Source: Lutibacter sp. A80 (GTDB taxonomy: Bacteria > Bacteroidota > Bacteroidia > Flavobacteriales > Flavobacteriaceae). From it: a stretch of 64,000 nt of DNA. Under the pieces are notes generated by a model. That model saw only the letters and a list, made by a program, of their open reading frames with translations. It was not told the DNA's origin and ran no database searches. The position numbers and the translations under genes were made by a program. The DNA is taken from NCBI RefSeq assembly GCF_022429645.1, contig NZ_CP092480.1, positions 1,842,501 through 1,906,500 on the forward strand, in the 5' to 3' direction. Below, piece by piece: positions 28,855 through 36,716 of this stretch (within the stretch, counting starts at the first letter, position 1; every line of letters starts with the position of its first letter).

Positions 28855-29311
28855 CGCTATTTATTATGTTACCCATTACTTCTTCTGCTAAATCTGCAGT
28901 ATCTCCCTCAACATCATCAACTGCTACTTCATACCTTTCTTTATCCCAAATTTCAACAATATTAACTGCTGAAGACAATACAACGTTCTTTGTAATTCCT
29001 GCAAAAGCCTGCAAATCTTTAGGAATCAACAAGCGCCCTGAAGCATCTAACTCTACTATTTTAACACCCGCTGTAAATCGACGAATAAAATCGTTATTCT
29101 TTTTAACAAATCGGTTTAACTTATTCACTTCTGCCATCAAAATATTCCACTCATTCATCGGATAAAGCTCTAAACACGATTGAAACAACGAACGTTTTAG
29201 CACAAAACCATCTTGTAAAACTGGACTTAATTGCTTTTTTAAAGCAGCAGAAAGCAGCAACCGCCCTTTGGCATCCGCTTTTCCTTCATATGTTCCAATT
29301 AAATTTATCAT
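28841..29311 (-). CDS. mraZ: Transcriptional regulator MraZ
   Basis: DNA-binding regulator of the division cluster, built from two SpoVT/AbrB-like halves (DAKGRLLLSAALKKQL and DASGRLLIPKDLQAFA). I chose the ATG at 29309-29311, giving 156 aa starting MINLIGTYEGKADAKGR, because MraZ proteins begin there. The longer reading frame (to 29362) would add 17 hydrophobic residues and would start upstream of the -7 element at 29330-29337. Three repeats matching the MraZ recognition pattern lie 37-61 bp upstream, so autoregulation is expected. Confidence 0.96.
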   Translation of the reverse strand: MINLIGTYEGKADAKGRLLLSAALKKQLSPVLQDGFVLKRSLFQSCLELYPMNEWNILMAEVNKLNRFVKKNNDFIRRFTAGVKIVELDASGRLLIPKDLQAFAGITKNVVLSSAVNIVEIWDKERYEVAVDDVEGDTADLAEEVMGNIINSDGIS

Positions 29312-29329
29312 TATGATTTTGTATAAAAT

Positions 29330-29337
29330 CAAAAATA
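29330..29337 (-). promoter_or_regulatory. -7 element of the mraZ (dcw) promoter
   Basis: TATTTTTG on the minus strand matches TAnnTTTG exactly, 18 bp before the chosen mraZ start. It lies just downstream of the MraZ box, so MraZ bound there would cover the -33 region. Confidence 0.6.
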
Positions 29338-29347
29338 TAAATTTTTT

Positions 29348-29372
29348 CCCACATTTATCCACTTTTACCCAC
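29348..29372 (-). promoter_or_regulatory. MraZ-binding box: three GTGGR repeats at 10-bp spacing
   Basis: Reading the minus strand, GTGGG (29372-29368), GTGGA (29362-29358) and GTGGG (29352-29348) repeat with exact 10-bp period, separated by A+T-rich pentamers. Known MraZ sites are direct TGGGN repeats with about 10-bp period upstream of mraZ. The position directly before the -7 element supports repression by occlusion. Confidence 0.8.
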
Positions 29373-29487
29373 TTTGTTGATAACTTTTACCACTAAATAG
29401 ATATTTGAAGCTATTTTTTTGAAAAACAGCCAATTAATAATTATATTACCTGAGTTTAGAAAAAAGTATTTTTTTAGAAAAAAAAGT

Positions 29488-29495
29488 TACCTTTG
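29488..29495 (+). promoter_or_regulatory. -7 element before the alpha/beta hydrolase-engB operon
   Basis: TACCTTTG (TAnnTTTG) with the common flanks GT...TAGT, 25 bp before the ATG at 29521. No clear -33 TTG. It is divergent from the mraZ promoter. Confidence 0.6.
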
Positions 29496-29520
29496 TAGTA
29501 AGCTTAAAAATTAAAAATTA

Positions 29521-30285
29521 ATGAGCAAAAATCTTATTGAAGATAATAAATTCAAGTATGTAGAAGCTGGAGAAGGGCAACCGATGATTGTTCTTCATGG
29601 GCTTATGGGAGGATTAAGCAACTTTGAAGGAGTACTTAACTATTTTTCTAAACAAGGATATAAAGTTATAATTCCTGTCTTGCCAATTTATACCTTACCA
29701 ATTCTAAAAACCAATGTTAAAAACTTATCAAAGTTTTTAAAAGATTTTATGGCTTATAAGAAAATTGATAAGGCTATATTAATTGGAAATTCTTTGGGTG
29801 GACATATTGGACTTTATTTCACAAAATTAAATCAAAAGAACGTTACTGCTTTAGTTTTAGCAGGAAGTTCTGGATTGTATGAAAAGTCTATGGGAGACAC
29901 CTACCCTAAAAGAGGTAATTACGAATATATTAAGAAAAAAACCGAAGAAGTTTTTTACGACCCAAAAGTAGCTACTAAAGAAACAGTTGACGAAATATAC
30001 GAGTCTGTAAATGACAGACATAAAGTAATTAGAACCCTAACTATTGCTAAAAGTGCTATAAGACATAATATGGCAAAAGACTTGCCAGAAATGCATATTC
30101 CAACGTGTGTTATTTGGGGTAAAAATGACAATGTTACACCTCCTGAAGTAGCCATAGATTTTGAAAAATTAATGCCTGATGCTGACTTATTTTGGATAGA
30201 TAAATGTGGCCACGCTCCAATGATGGAACATCCAGATGAATTTAATAGAATTCTTGAAAACTGGCTAAAAAAAAGAAATTTGTAA
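29521..30285 (+). CDS. Alpha/beta-fold hydrolase
   Basis: Soluble serine hydrolase of unknown substrate, 254 aa with no signal peptide. The nucleophile elbow GNSLGG places Ser91. The oxyanion region is HGLMGGLSNF (26-35), the acid residue is likely in WGKNDNVTPPE (about 198-208), and the catalytic His is in CGHAPMMEHP (near 230-239). It starts a three-gene plus-strand unit (3 bp before engB, which abuts the rluA-like gene). The pairing with engB next to mraZ is, from memory, conserved in flavobacteria, but does not reveal the substrate. Confidence 0.88.
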   Translation: MSKNLIEDNKFKYVEAGEGQPMIVLHGLMGGLSNFEGVLNYFSKQGYKVIIPVLPIYTLPILKTNVKNLSKFLKDFMAYKKIDKAILIGNSLGGHIGLYFTKLNQKNVTALVLAGSSGLYEKSMGDTYPKRGNYEYIKKKTEEVFYDPKVATKETVDEIYESVNDRHKVIRTLTIAKSAIRHNMAKDLPEMHIPTCVIWGKNDNVTPPEVAIDFEKLMPDADLFWIDKCGHAPMMEHPDEFNRILENWLKKRNL

Positions 30286-30288
30286 AAA

Positions 30289-30900
30289 ATGAAAATTAAA
30301 ACAGCTGACTTTGTAATAAGCAATAGTGACGTTTCAAAATGCCCAAAAGAAAGGTTAGCCGAATATGCTTTTATCGGACGATCCAATGTTGGAAAATCTT
30401 CTTTAATAAATATGCTAACTGGTCAAAATAAGTTAGCAAAAACATCTGGAAGACCCGGAAAAACACAATTAATCAATCATTTTAAAATAAATAATAATTG
30501 GTTTTTAGTTGACTTACCTGGCTATGGTTATGCTAAAGTTTCTAAAAGTGTTAAAAAGACATTCCAAAGTTTTATAAAAAATTATTTTTTACAACGAGAG
30601 CAACTTATCTGTTCTTTTGTTTTAGTTGATTGCAGACACGAACCTCAAAAAGTTGATTTGGAGTTTATGGAGTTTTTAGGTGAAAATGAAATTCCCTTTT
30701 GTATTATTTTTACGAAATCTGATAAATTAAAACTTTCTGAACTGAATAGAAATATTAAGAACTATTCTAAAAAAATGACAAGTACACTTTGGGAAGAAAT
30801 GCCTCAATATTTTATAACTTCTGCAACTTCAACAGCAGGTAAAGAAGAGCTATTAAACTATATAGACATCATAAATCAGCAATTAGAAAAAACCTCATAA
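30289..30900 (+). CDS. engB: Ribosome-biogenesis GTPase EngB (YihA/YsxC)
   Basis: TRAFAC-class GTPase needed for late 50S subunit assembly. G1 is GRSNVGKSS (about 30-38), G3 DLPGYGYAK (about 76-84), and G4 TKSDK (about 142-146). The EngB hallmark SGRPGKTQLINHF covers the G2/switch I part. The length of 203 aa is normal. It is translationally linked to the hydrolase upstream (3 bp) and the pseudouridine synthase downstream (0 bp), making a small ribosome/RNA-modification operon. Confidence 0.97.
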   Translation: MKIKTADFVISNSDVSKCPKERLAEYAFIGRSNVGKSSLINMLTGQNKLAKTSGRPGKTQLINHFKINNNWFLVDLPGYGYAKVSKSVKKTFQSFIKNYFLQREQLICSFVLVDCRHEPQKVDLEFMEFLGENEIPFCIIFTKSDKLKLSELNRNIKNYSKKMTSTLWEEMPQYFITSATSTAGKEELLNYIDIINQQLEKTS

Positions 30901-31590
30901 ATGGCTTCTACTAAAAACAATTTAGAAGTACTTTTTGAAGATAATCACTTAATAATTGTTAATAAAAAATCTGGTGATATTGTTCAAGGTGATAAAACTG
31001 GAGATGCTCCATTAAGCGATATTGTTAAAGCGTATATTAAGGAAAAATACAACAAACCGGGTAACGTATTTTTAGGTGTTGTTCACCGTTTAGACAGACC
31101 AACAACCGGCGTTATAGTTTTTGCAAGAACCTCAAAATCTTTAGAAAGGTTCAATAAAATGTTACGCGATAAAACTGTAAATAAAACTTACTGGGCACTT
31201 GTAAAAAACAAACCAAAAAAGGATAAAGACACTCTTACTGGGTATTTAAAAAAGAATCCTAAAAACAATAAATCCACATCTTACTCATCTGAAATTGAAG
31301 GAAGTAAAAAAGCAATTCTTCATTATAAAATCATCAAATCTTTAGACAACTATCATTTATTAGAAGTAGATTTAGAAACAGGAAGACACCACCAAATTCG
31401 CTGTCAATTAGCAGCCATTGGGTCTCCAATTAAAGGCGATTTAAAATATGGTTTTAACAGAAGCAACAAAGATGCAAGTATAAGTTTACACGCACGTAAA
31501 ATTGAGTTTATTCACCCAGTAACCAAAGAAAATATATCAATTATAGCTCCAACACCTAAAGATGTTATTTGGAGCGCTTGTCTTCAATAA
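30901..31590 (+). CDS. RluA-family pseudouridine synthase
   Basis: Isomerises specific uridines in rRNA or tRNA. The catalytic block HRLDRPTTGVIVFART begins at residue 62, with the essential Asp at 65. Later family motifs HLLEVDLETGRHHQIRCQLA and PIKGDLKYG are present. The length of 229 aa, with no N-terminal S4 domain, is that of the short RluA-like subfamily; which site it modifies cannot be told. It directly abuts engB and ends near an intergenic palindromic repeat, convergent with argH. Confidence 0.93.
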   Translation: MASTKNNLEVLFEDNHLIIVNKKSGDIVQGDKTGDAPLSDIVKAYIKEKYNKPGNVFLGVVHRLDRPTTGVIVFARTSKSLERFNKMLRDKTVNKTYWALVKNKPKKDKDTLTGYLKKNPKNNKSTSYSSEIEGSKKAILHYKIIKSLDNYHLLEVDLETGRHHQIRCQLAAIGSPIKGDLKYGFNRSNKDASISLHARKIEFIHPVTKENISIIAPTPKDVIWSACLQ

Positions 31591-31600
31591 GAATTAATTT

Positions 31601-31665
31601 CCGTCAAACTGAACCTCGCAACTTCACTATGGTAATGAGATTCTGAAACAAGTTCAGAATGACGT
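31601..31665. repeat. Intergenic palindromic repeat, copy A
   Basis: The 30-bp unit at 31636-31665 contains ATTCTGAA..TTCAGAAT (8-bp stem, 5-nt loop) and is 28/30 identical to the copy at 34948-34977. A degraded inverted copy (CCGTCAAACTGAACCTCG, 31601-31618) lies on its left, giving an element with related inverted ends. It fills the gap between the convergent rluA-like and argH genes and may also act as a terminator (the hairpin is followed by AATATTTTT on plus). Confidence 0.7.
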
Positions 31666-31683
31666 AATATTTTTAAAATAATT

Positions 31684-32961
31684 TTAAGCTTTATTCTTTT
31701 TAGCAACTATTTCATCTAAACACAAGTTTCCAACACTTCCTTTATGTGTATGATTTACCGTTTTATTAGGCTTAAACTCACCTTCTTCAATACTTTTACC
31801 TACAATTTTATAAGCATCTCTAAACGGTGTTCCATTTTGAACTAATCTATTTACCTCCTCAACACTAAACATATATAAATATTTATCCTCTTCAACAATA
31901 TTGGTTCTAACTTGAATATTTTTTAATGAATACGTTAACATTTCCAAACAAGATTTTAATGTTGAAAACGAAGGTATTAATCCTTCTTTTAACAATTGCA
32001 AATCTCTGTGATAACCACTGGTAAGATTGTTACTAATTAAAGTAAACTCCACAGGCAATGCTTGTAATTTGTTACATTTTCCTCTAATTAATTCAAAAAC
32101 ATCTGGATTTTTTTTATGAGGCATAATGCTTGAACCTGTTGTTAATTCATCTGGAAATGAAATAAAACTAAAATTTTGACTCATATACAAACAAATATCC
32201 ATACTCATTTTAGATAAGGTTGCAGCAACTGAACTAATTGCAAAAGAAACCGATTTTTCTAATTTCCCACGTCCCATTTGCGCTGCAACTGAATTGTATT
32301 TTAACACTTCAAAATCTAGCAATTTAGTTGTTTCATCTCTATCAATTGGAAAAGAACTTCCGTAACCCGCAGCAGAACCTAACGGATTTTGATCTGCAAC
32401 TTTGTAAGCGGCTTTTAAAAAGTAAATATCGTCAATTAAAGTTTCTGCATAAGCTGAAAACCACATTCCAAAAGAAGATGGCATAGCTACTTGTAAGTGC
32501 GTGTAACCAGGCAATAACACGTTTTTATATTGTTCAGCCAACGAAATTAATAAATCAAATAAATCATCAACCTCAGCATTTATATCATTTAAAGCATCTT
32601 TTAAATACAAATGAACATCTACTAAAACCTGATCGTTTCTTGAACGCGCTGTATGAATTTTCTTTCCAGTATCACCTAATTTTTCAGTTAATAAAAACTC
32701 AACTTTAGAGTGCACATCTTCAAAAGAATCTTCAATTGTAAAAGTACCAGCTTCAATAGTTTTTAAAATAGCATTTAATTCAACCTCTAAATTCGAAATT
32801 TCTTCAGAAGTTAACAAACCAATTTTATGCAACATTTTAGCATGTGCCAAATTGCCTATTACATCGTATTTTGCTAAAATTAAATCTAACTCTCTATCGT
32901 TACCAACGGTGAAAATATCTATTTTTTTATCGGTTGAAAATCCTTTATCCCAAAGTTTCAT
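31684..32961 (-). CDS. argH: Argininosuccinate lyase
   Basis: Last step of arginine synthesis: splits argininosuccinate into arginine and fumarate. The fumarase/aspartase signature GSSIMPHKKNPD is near residue 275, HSKVEFLLTEKLGDTGKKIH near 84, and the active-site TARSRNDQV follows it. At 425 aa it is slightly shorter than the 455-460 aa of E. coli but complete in the conserved parts. It is the last gene of the arginine-proline operon; a 129-bp gap with repeat-like sequence separates it from the argE-like gene. Confidence 0.97.
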   Translation of the reverse strand: MKLWDKGFSTDKKIDIFTVGNDRELDLILAKYDVIGNLAHAKMLHKIGLLTSEEISNLEVELNAILKTIEAGTFTIEDSFEDVHSKVEFLLTEKLGDTGKKIHTARSRNDQVLVDVHLYLKDALNDINAEVDDLFDLLISLAEQYKNVLLPGYTHLQVAMPSSFGMWFSAYAETLIDDIYFLKAAYKVADQNPLGSAAGYGSSFPIDRDETTKLLDFEVLKYNSVAAQMGRGKLEKSVSFAISSVAATLSKMSMDICLYMSQNFSFISFPDELTTGSSIMPHKKNPDVFELIRGKCNKLQALPVEFTLISNNLTSGYHRDLQLLKEGLIPSFSTLKSCLEMLTYSLKNIQVRTNIVEEDKYLYMFSVEEVNRLVQNGTPFRDAYKIVGKSIEEGEFKPNKTVNHTHKGSVGNLCLDEIVAKKNKA

Positions 32962-32998
32962 ATTTGTTTTTTATTTTTAATTATTTAATGCTTTAATT

Positions 32999-33070
32999 GT
33001 AATTCTGAATGAAATGAATAATCTATATTGAAATTACTCAATTTAGACACTTCGACAAGCTCAGTGTGAC
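32999..33070. repeat. Intergenic repeat relic, copy C
   Basis: GTAATTCTGAAT (32999-33010) matches the reverse complement of one end of copy B. A second element, CTTCGACAAGCTCAGTGTGAC (in two parts within 33050-33070), is of a type I recall as common between genes in flavobacteria. The element lies in the argE-like/argH gap. Confidence 0.5.
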
Positions 33071-33090
33071 ATTCACAAAAAAAGCTTCAA

Positions 33091-34149
33091 CTAAATTATT
33101 TCTTCTAATATTTTTATGTATAAATCTACACCTTCTTCTATTTCATGAATGTAGATAAACTCGTCTGCTGTGTGCGAACGTAAACTTTCTCCTGGCCCTA
33201 ATTTTAATGAAGGACAAGTTAATATTGCTTGATCTGAAATTGTTGGCGACCCATACGTACTTCTTCCTAATTTAACACCCGCTTTTACAATTGGATGTTC
33301 TTTAGGTATGGAAGAAGAGTTTAAACGCTGCGATCTAGGGCAGACCTCAGATTTTACATGCGCCTCTATAATTTCAAACACTTCCTGATTTGTATAACAA
33401 TCGGTTACACGAACATCAACTACAAAACTACAACTTGAAGGAATAACATTGTGCTGATGACCTGCATTTATTTGCGTAACAGTCATTTTAACTTTTCCTA
33501 AGGTCTCCGATATTTTTGGAAATTCATAGGTTTTAAACCAATTAATATCTTCTAAAGCATTGTAAATTGCATTATCTCCTGTTCCGTGTGCTGCGTGACC
33601 CGATGTTCCTTTTGCTTCGCAATTCACCACCATTAAGCCTTTTTCTGAAATAGCTAAATTCATTAAAGTTGGCTCTCCAACAATTGCAAAATCTATTTTT
33701 GGCAATATTGGCACAATGCTCACTAAACTATTTGGCCCCGTGTTTTCTTCTTCAGCAGAAGCCACCATAAGAAAATTATAATTTAAATCTTCTCGTTCGT
33801 AGAAATACGTAAATGTTGCCAATAATGAAACTAAACATCCACCAGCATCATTACTCCCCAAACCATACAATTTTCCATCAACAATTTCCGGATTTAAAGG
33901 GTCTTTTGTATATCCTTTATTCGGTTTTACAGTATCGTGATGCGAGTTTAATAAAATGGTTTTTTTAGCAGGATCAAAGTGTTTGTTTTTTGCCCAAACA
34001 TTGTAAACTTGACTTTCAAACTTAATATTGTGATCTATAAACCATTGCTTTATTAACAAAAATGTTTCACTCTCTTCCCCTGAAAAAGATTGCTTTGAAA
34101 TTAAATTTTTAAGCAATTCAATGGCTTCTTTTGTAAGTTTTTCTATCAT
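33091..34149 (-). CDS. argE: M20-family N-acyl-ornithine deacylase (ArgE-type)
   Basis: Zinc-dependent amidohydrolase expected to release ornithine or citrulline from its N-acyl form. Metal and catalytic residues are in SHHDTV (His70, Asp72), GSNDAGG (Asp101) and SAEEENTGP (Glu133-Glu134), with the M20 dimerisation domain around 175-280. The length of 352 aa is normal. The start ATG overlaps the argB stop by 1 bp. Because the transcarbamylase here is ArgF' (acts on acyl-ornithine), this enzyme should act on acyl-citrulline; whether the acyl group is acetyl or succinyl is discussed under findings. Confidence 0.88.
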   Translation of the reverse strand: MIEKLTKEAIELLKNLISKQSFSGEESETFLLIKQWFIDHNIKFESQVYNVWAKNKHFDPAKKTILLNSHHDTVKPNKGYTKDPLNPEIVDGKLYGLGSNDAGGCLVSLLATFTYFYEREDLNYNFLMVASAEEENTGPNSLVSIVPILPKIDFAIVGEPTLMNLAISEKGLMVVNCEAKGTSGHAAHGTGDNAIYNALEDINWFKTYEFPKISETLGKVKMTVTQINAGHQHNVIPSSCSFVVDVRVTDCYTNQEVFEIIEAHVKSEVCPRSQRLNSSSIPKEHPIVKAGVKLGRSTYGSPTISDQAILTCPSLKLGPGESLRSHTADEFIYIHEIEEGVDLYIKILEEII

Positions 34150-34934
34150 TATTTTAAACTTATTGTAGTGTATAAATCATTTGAATTTTGAATCATAGAA
34201 GCGTCTCCAATTTTCACTTTTTGAACACCTCTATTTAATGCATTAAAACAATTTTGCATTTTTGGAAGCATTCCATCTGAAATAATTCCTTCTGAAATTA
34301 ACGTTTCATATTTAGATGAATTGATTTTTTTTATTACTGAATTTTTATCTTCAATAGTTGACAAAACACCTTTTAATTCAAATATAAAATTAAGTTCTGT
34401 ATGGTATAAATCACTCATTCCAATAGAAACTTCCGAAGCAATTGTATCTGCATTTGTATTTAATAATTGTCCATTTTTATCGTGTGTAATTGCACAAAAA
34501 ACAGGTGTTACATTATTTTGAAGCAACACATTTATTATTTCAGAATTAATTGCATCAACATCTCCTGCAAAACCGTAATCTATATCTTTTACAATGCGTT
34601 TATGCGCTAAAATACAATTGGCATCAGCTCCTGATAAACCCATAGCATTACAGCCAAAACTTTGTAATTTTGCTGTAATATTTTTATTTAACAAACCTGC
34701 ATACACCATTGTTACCACTTCAACAGTAGCTGCATCTGTTACACGTCTTCCATTAATCATTTGAGGCTTTAAACCCATTGCCGAAGAAACTTCCGTAGCT
34801 TTTTTACCTCCTCCGTGAACCAGTATTTTTGGACCTTTTAATTCAGAAAAATCTTTTAAAAATGAAGTTAATGCAGCATTGTTATTTATAACATTTCCTC
34901 CAATTTTAACAATTTGTAAAGTTTGTTTATTCAT
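34149..34934 (-). CDS. argB: N-acetyl(acyl)glutamate kinase
   Basis: Phosphorylates N-acylglutamate, the second step of arginine synthesis. It has the amino-acid-kinase fold, with VKIGGNVINN near the N-terminus (10-19), the HGGGKKATE glycine loop (about 40-48) and the C-terminal KMQNCFNAL region. The length of 261 aa is that of the short, arginine-insensitive class that lacks the N-terminal helix of feedback-inhibited enzymes. If so, control would fall on transcription, which fits the arginine-rich leader found upstream of this operon. The acyl group (acetyl or succinyl) is uncertain. Confidence 0.93.
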   Translation of the reverse strand: MNKQTLQIVKIGGNVINNNAALTSFLKDFSELKGPKILVHGGGKKATEVSSAMGLKPQMINGRRVTDAATVEVVTMVYAGLLNKNITAKLQSFGCNAMGLSGADANCILAHKRIVKDIDYGFAGDVDAINSEIINVLLQNNVTPVFCAITHDKNGQLLNTNADTIASEVSIGMSDLYHTELNFIFELKGVLSTIEDKNSVIKKINSSKYETLISEGIISDGMLPKMQNCFNALNRGVQKVKIGDASMIQNSNDLYTTISLK

Positions 34935-34947
34935 TTTTAATTAGTGA

Positions 34948-34977
34948 TGAGATTCTGAAACAAATTCAGAATTACGT
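34948..34977. repeat. Intergenic palindromic repeat, copy B
   Basis: A 30-bp unit containing ATTCTGAA..TTCAGAAT, 28/30 identical to copy A (31636-31665). It sits in the 44-bp gap between argF' and argB inside the operon. Confidence 0.75.
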
Positions 34978-34978
34978 T

Positions 34979-35926
34979 TTATAAATTTTCTAATATCTTC
35001 TTCAACACTATTTGCGCTGAATACGTTCTATTATTTGCTTCTTGAATTACAATTGAATTTGCTGAATCTATCACTTCATCTGCCACAACTACATTTCTTC
35101 TCACAGGCAAACAATGCATAAACTTACCATTGTTGGTCAACTTCATTTTATCAGCTGTAATCATCCAATTTTCATCTTCATTAAGCACTTTTCCGTAATC
35201 GTTAAAATTACTCCAATTCTTTGCATACACAAAATCGGCATTTTCAAATGCTTTTTCTTGATTGTATTCAATTTTAGAATTTTTAGTAATGTTTTCATCT
35301 AATTCATAACCTTCTGGATGTGTAATTACAAAATCGGCATCCTGTAATTGCATCATTTCAACAAAAGAATTTGCAACTGCTTGCGGCAATGCTTTTGGAT
35401 GTGGCGCCCAAGACAATACTACTTTTGGTTTATGCGGAACTTTAAATTCTTCCATAGTAATAGCATCGGCCAAGGCTTGTAATGGATGTCCTGTGGCACT
35501 TTCCATATTTACTACTGGAATCCCAGCATATTTTTCAAAATTACTTAAAACTATTTCAGCTAAATCTTTTTCTTTATCTGTTAAGGAAGCAAACGCTCTA
35601 ATTGCAACAATATCACAATACTGTGCAATCACTTGAGCAGCTTCTTTTACATGTTCCGATTTATTTTGGTTCATTACTACACCATCTTCAAACTCCAATT
35701 GCCAACCTTCACTTCCAAAATTCATTACAATAGGATTTAAACCTAAATTTTGAGCGGCTTTTTGAGTACTTAAGCGAGTTCTTAAACTATTATTAAAAAA
35801 CAATAAGCAAATGGTTTTCCCTTTTCCTAAGTCTTGAAATTCAAGCTCGTTTTCCTTTAACTGAACTGCTTCTTTTACTGTTTGTTGTAAATTTTTTAAA
35901 TCTTTTATATTCAGATAATGTTTCAT
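34979..35926 (-). CDS. argF': N-acylornithine carbamoyltransferase ArgF' (Ser90: possibly succinyl-specific)
   Basis: Transfers a carbamoyl group from carbamoyl phosphate to N-acyl-ornithine. The carbamoyl-phosphate site is FNNSLRTRLSTQ (44-55). The ligand block MHCLPVRRN lies near 280, and WAPHPKALPQAV (about 184-195) is the block by which this family differs from ordinary OTCases. The length of 315 aa matches Bacteroides fragilis SOTCase. Residue 90 (NKSEH) is Ser. In acetylornithine enzymes this position is Glu and in the B. fragilis succinylornithine enzyme it is Pro; published swaps of this residue to Ser, Pro or Val changed the preference to succinyl. A role in ordinary ornithine transcarbamylation is unlikely. 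Confidence 0.9.
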   Translation of the reverse strand: MKHYLNIKDLKNLQQTVKEAVQLKENELEFQDLGKGKTICLLFFNNSLRTRLSTQKAAQNLGLNPIVMNFGSEGWQLEFEDGVVMNQNKSEHVKEAAQVIAQYCDIVAIRAFASLTDKEKDLAEIVLSNFEKYAGIPVVNMESATGHPLQALADAITMEEFKVPHKPKVVLSWAPHPKALPQAVANSFVEMMQLQDADFVITHPEGYELDENITKNSKIEYNQEKAFENADFVYAKNWSNFNDYGKVLNEDENWMITADKMKLTNNGKFMHCLPVRRNVVVADEVIDSANSIVIQEANNRTYSAQIVLKKILENL

Positions 35927-35933
35927 CTGTATG

Positions 35934-36716
35934 TTATTTTGTGGTTATTTTAGTAAACTTAGATTTATTTTCAAGGGCTTCTACCATAAAGTTATCCGTT
36001 AACCCGTTTAAAATCCATGTTTCAATTTCTGCTTTTTGTGCAATTTCAGCTGCGGCAATTTTTGTTACCATGCCCCCTGTTCCGTGTAATGATATTGAAC
36101 TTTGTATCTGATTTTTTAAAGTTTCAACATTTGAAGTTTCTTTAATAGTTTCAAGACTGTTTGAATCAATAGATTCTTTTGTATAAACTCCGTTTGTATT
36201 TGTAGCTATTAATAATAAGTCAACATCTAACAACACTGCTGCTAAAGCAGATAGTCTATCGTTATCTCCAAACTTAATCTCATCGGTTGCCACGGTATCA
36301 TTTTCATTAATAATTGGAATATAATTATTTTCAATTAACACATTAATGGTATCTTTAATATTTGTACGTGATTCTTCTTTCTTAAAATCTGAATACGATA
36401 ATAAACACTGTGAAGTTAACAAACCTAGTTCCCAAAAATTTTCATGAAAAATTCGCATTAAATGTGGCTGCCCAATAGATGCTAAAGCCTGTTTTACGTT
36501 TATTGGTTTTCCATTACTTTCTAAATCAACAAACTGTTTTGCTACAGCAATTGCTCCAGAACTTACTATAACAAACTCGTACTTATCCTTTAATAAAGCT
36601 ATTTGACGAGCAATATCTTCTAATTTCCCTCTTGAAATTTGATTGGTTTCTTTTGTTAAAACATTAGAGCCAATTTTTAGTAAGATTCGCTTTTTATCTA
36701 ATTTGCCCATCTCCAA
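35934..36716 (-). CDS. proB: Glutamate 5-kinase without PUA domain
   Basis: First step of proline synthesis: ATP-dependent phosphorylation of glutamate. It has the amino-acid-kinase fold, with RILLKIGSNVLT near the start, VSSGAIAVAKQF (about 51-62), NENDTVATDEIKFGDNDRLSA in two pieces (about 136-156) and GTGGMVTKI near 212. At 260 aa it lacks the C-terminal PUA domain of E. coli ProB (367 aa). The start overlaps the proA end by 23 bp. An ATG at 36710 two codons on is an alternative start. It lies inside the arginine operon between proA and argF'. Confidence 0.94.
   Translation of the reverse strand: MEMGKLDKKRILLKIGSNVLTKETNQISRGKLEDIARQIALLKDKYEFVIVSSGAIAVAKQFVDLESNGKPINVKQALASIGQPHLMRIFHENFWELGLLTSQCLLSYSDFKKEESRTNIKDTINVLIENNYIPIINENDTVATDEIKFGDNDRLSALAAVLLDVDLLLIATNTNGVYTKESIDSNSLETIKETSNVETLKNQIQSSISLHGTGGMVTKIAAAEIAQKAEIETWILNGLTDNFMVEALENKSKFTKITTK

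Noticed and set aside
29312-29362. 17-residue N-terminal extension of MraZ
   Set aside because: It would start upstream of the -7 element and overlaps the MraZ box; the family starts at MINLIGTYE.
29355-29383. DnaA-box-like sequences (TTATCCACT and GTTATCAACA) upstream of mraZ, hinting at a replication origin
   Set aside because: Each has one mismatch, they overlap the MraZ repeats, and there is no dnaA, no cluster of boxes and no origin-type gene context.
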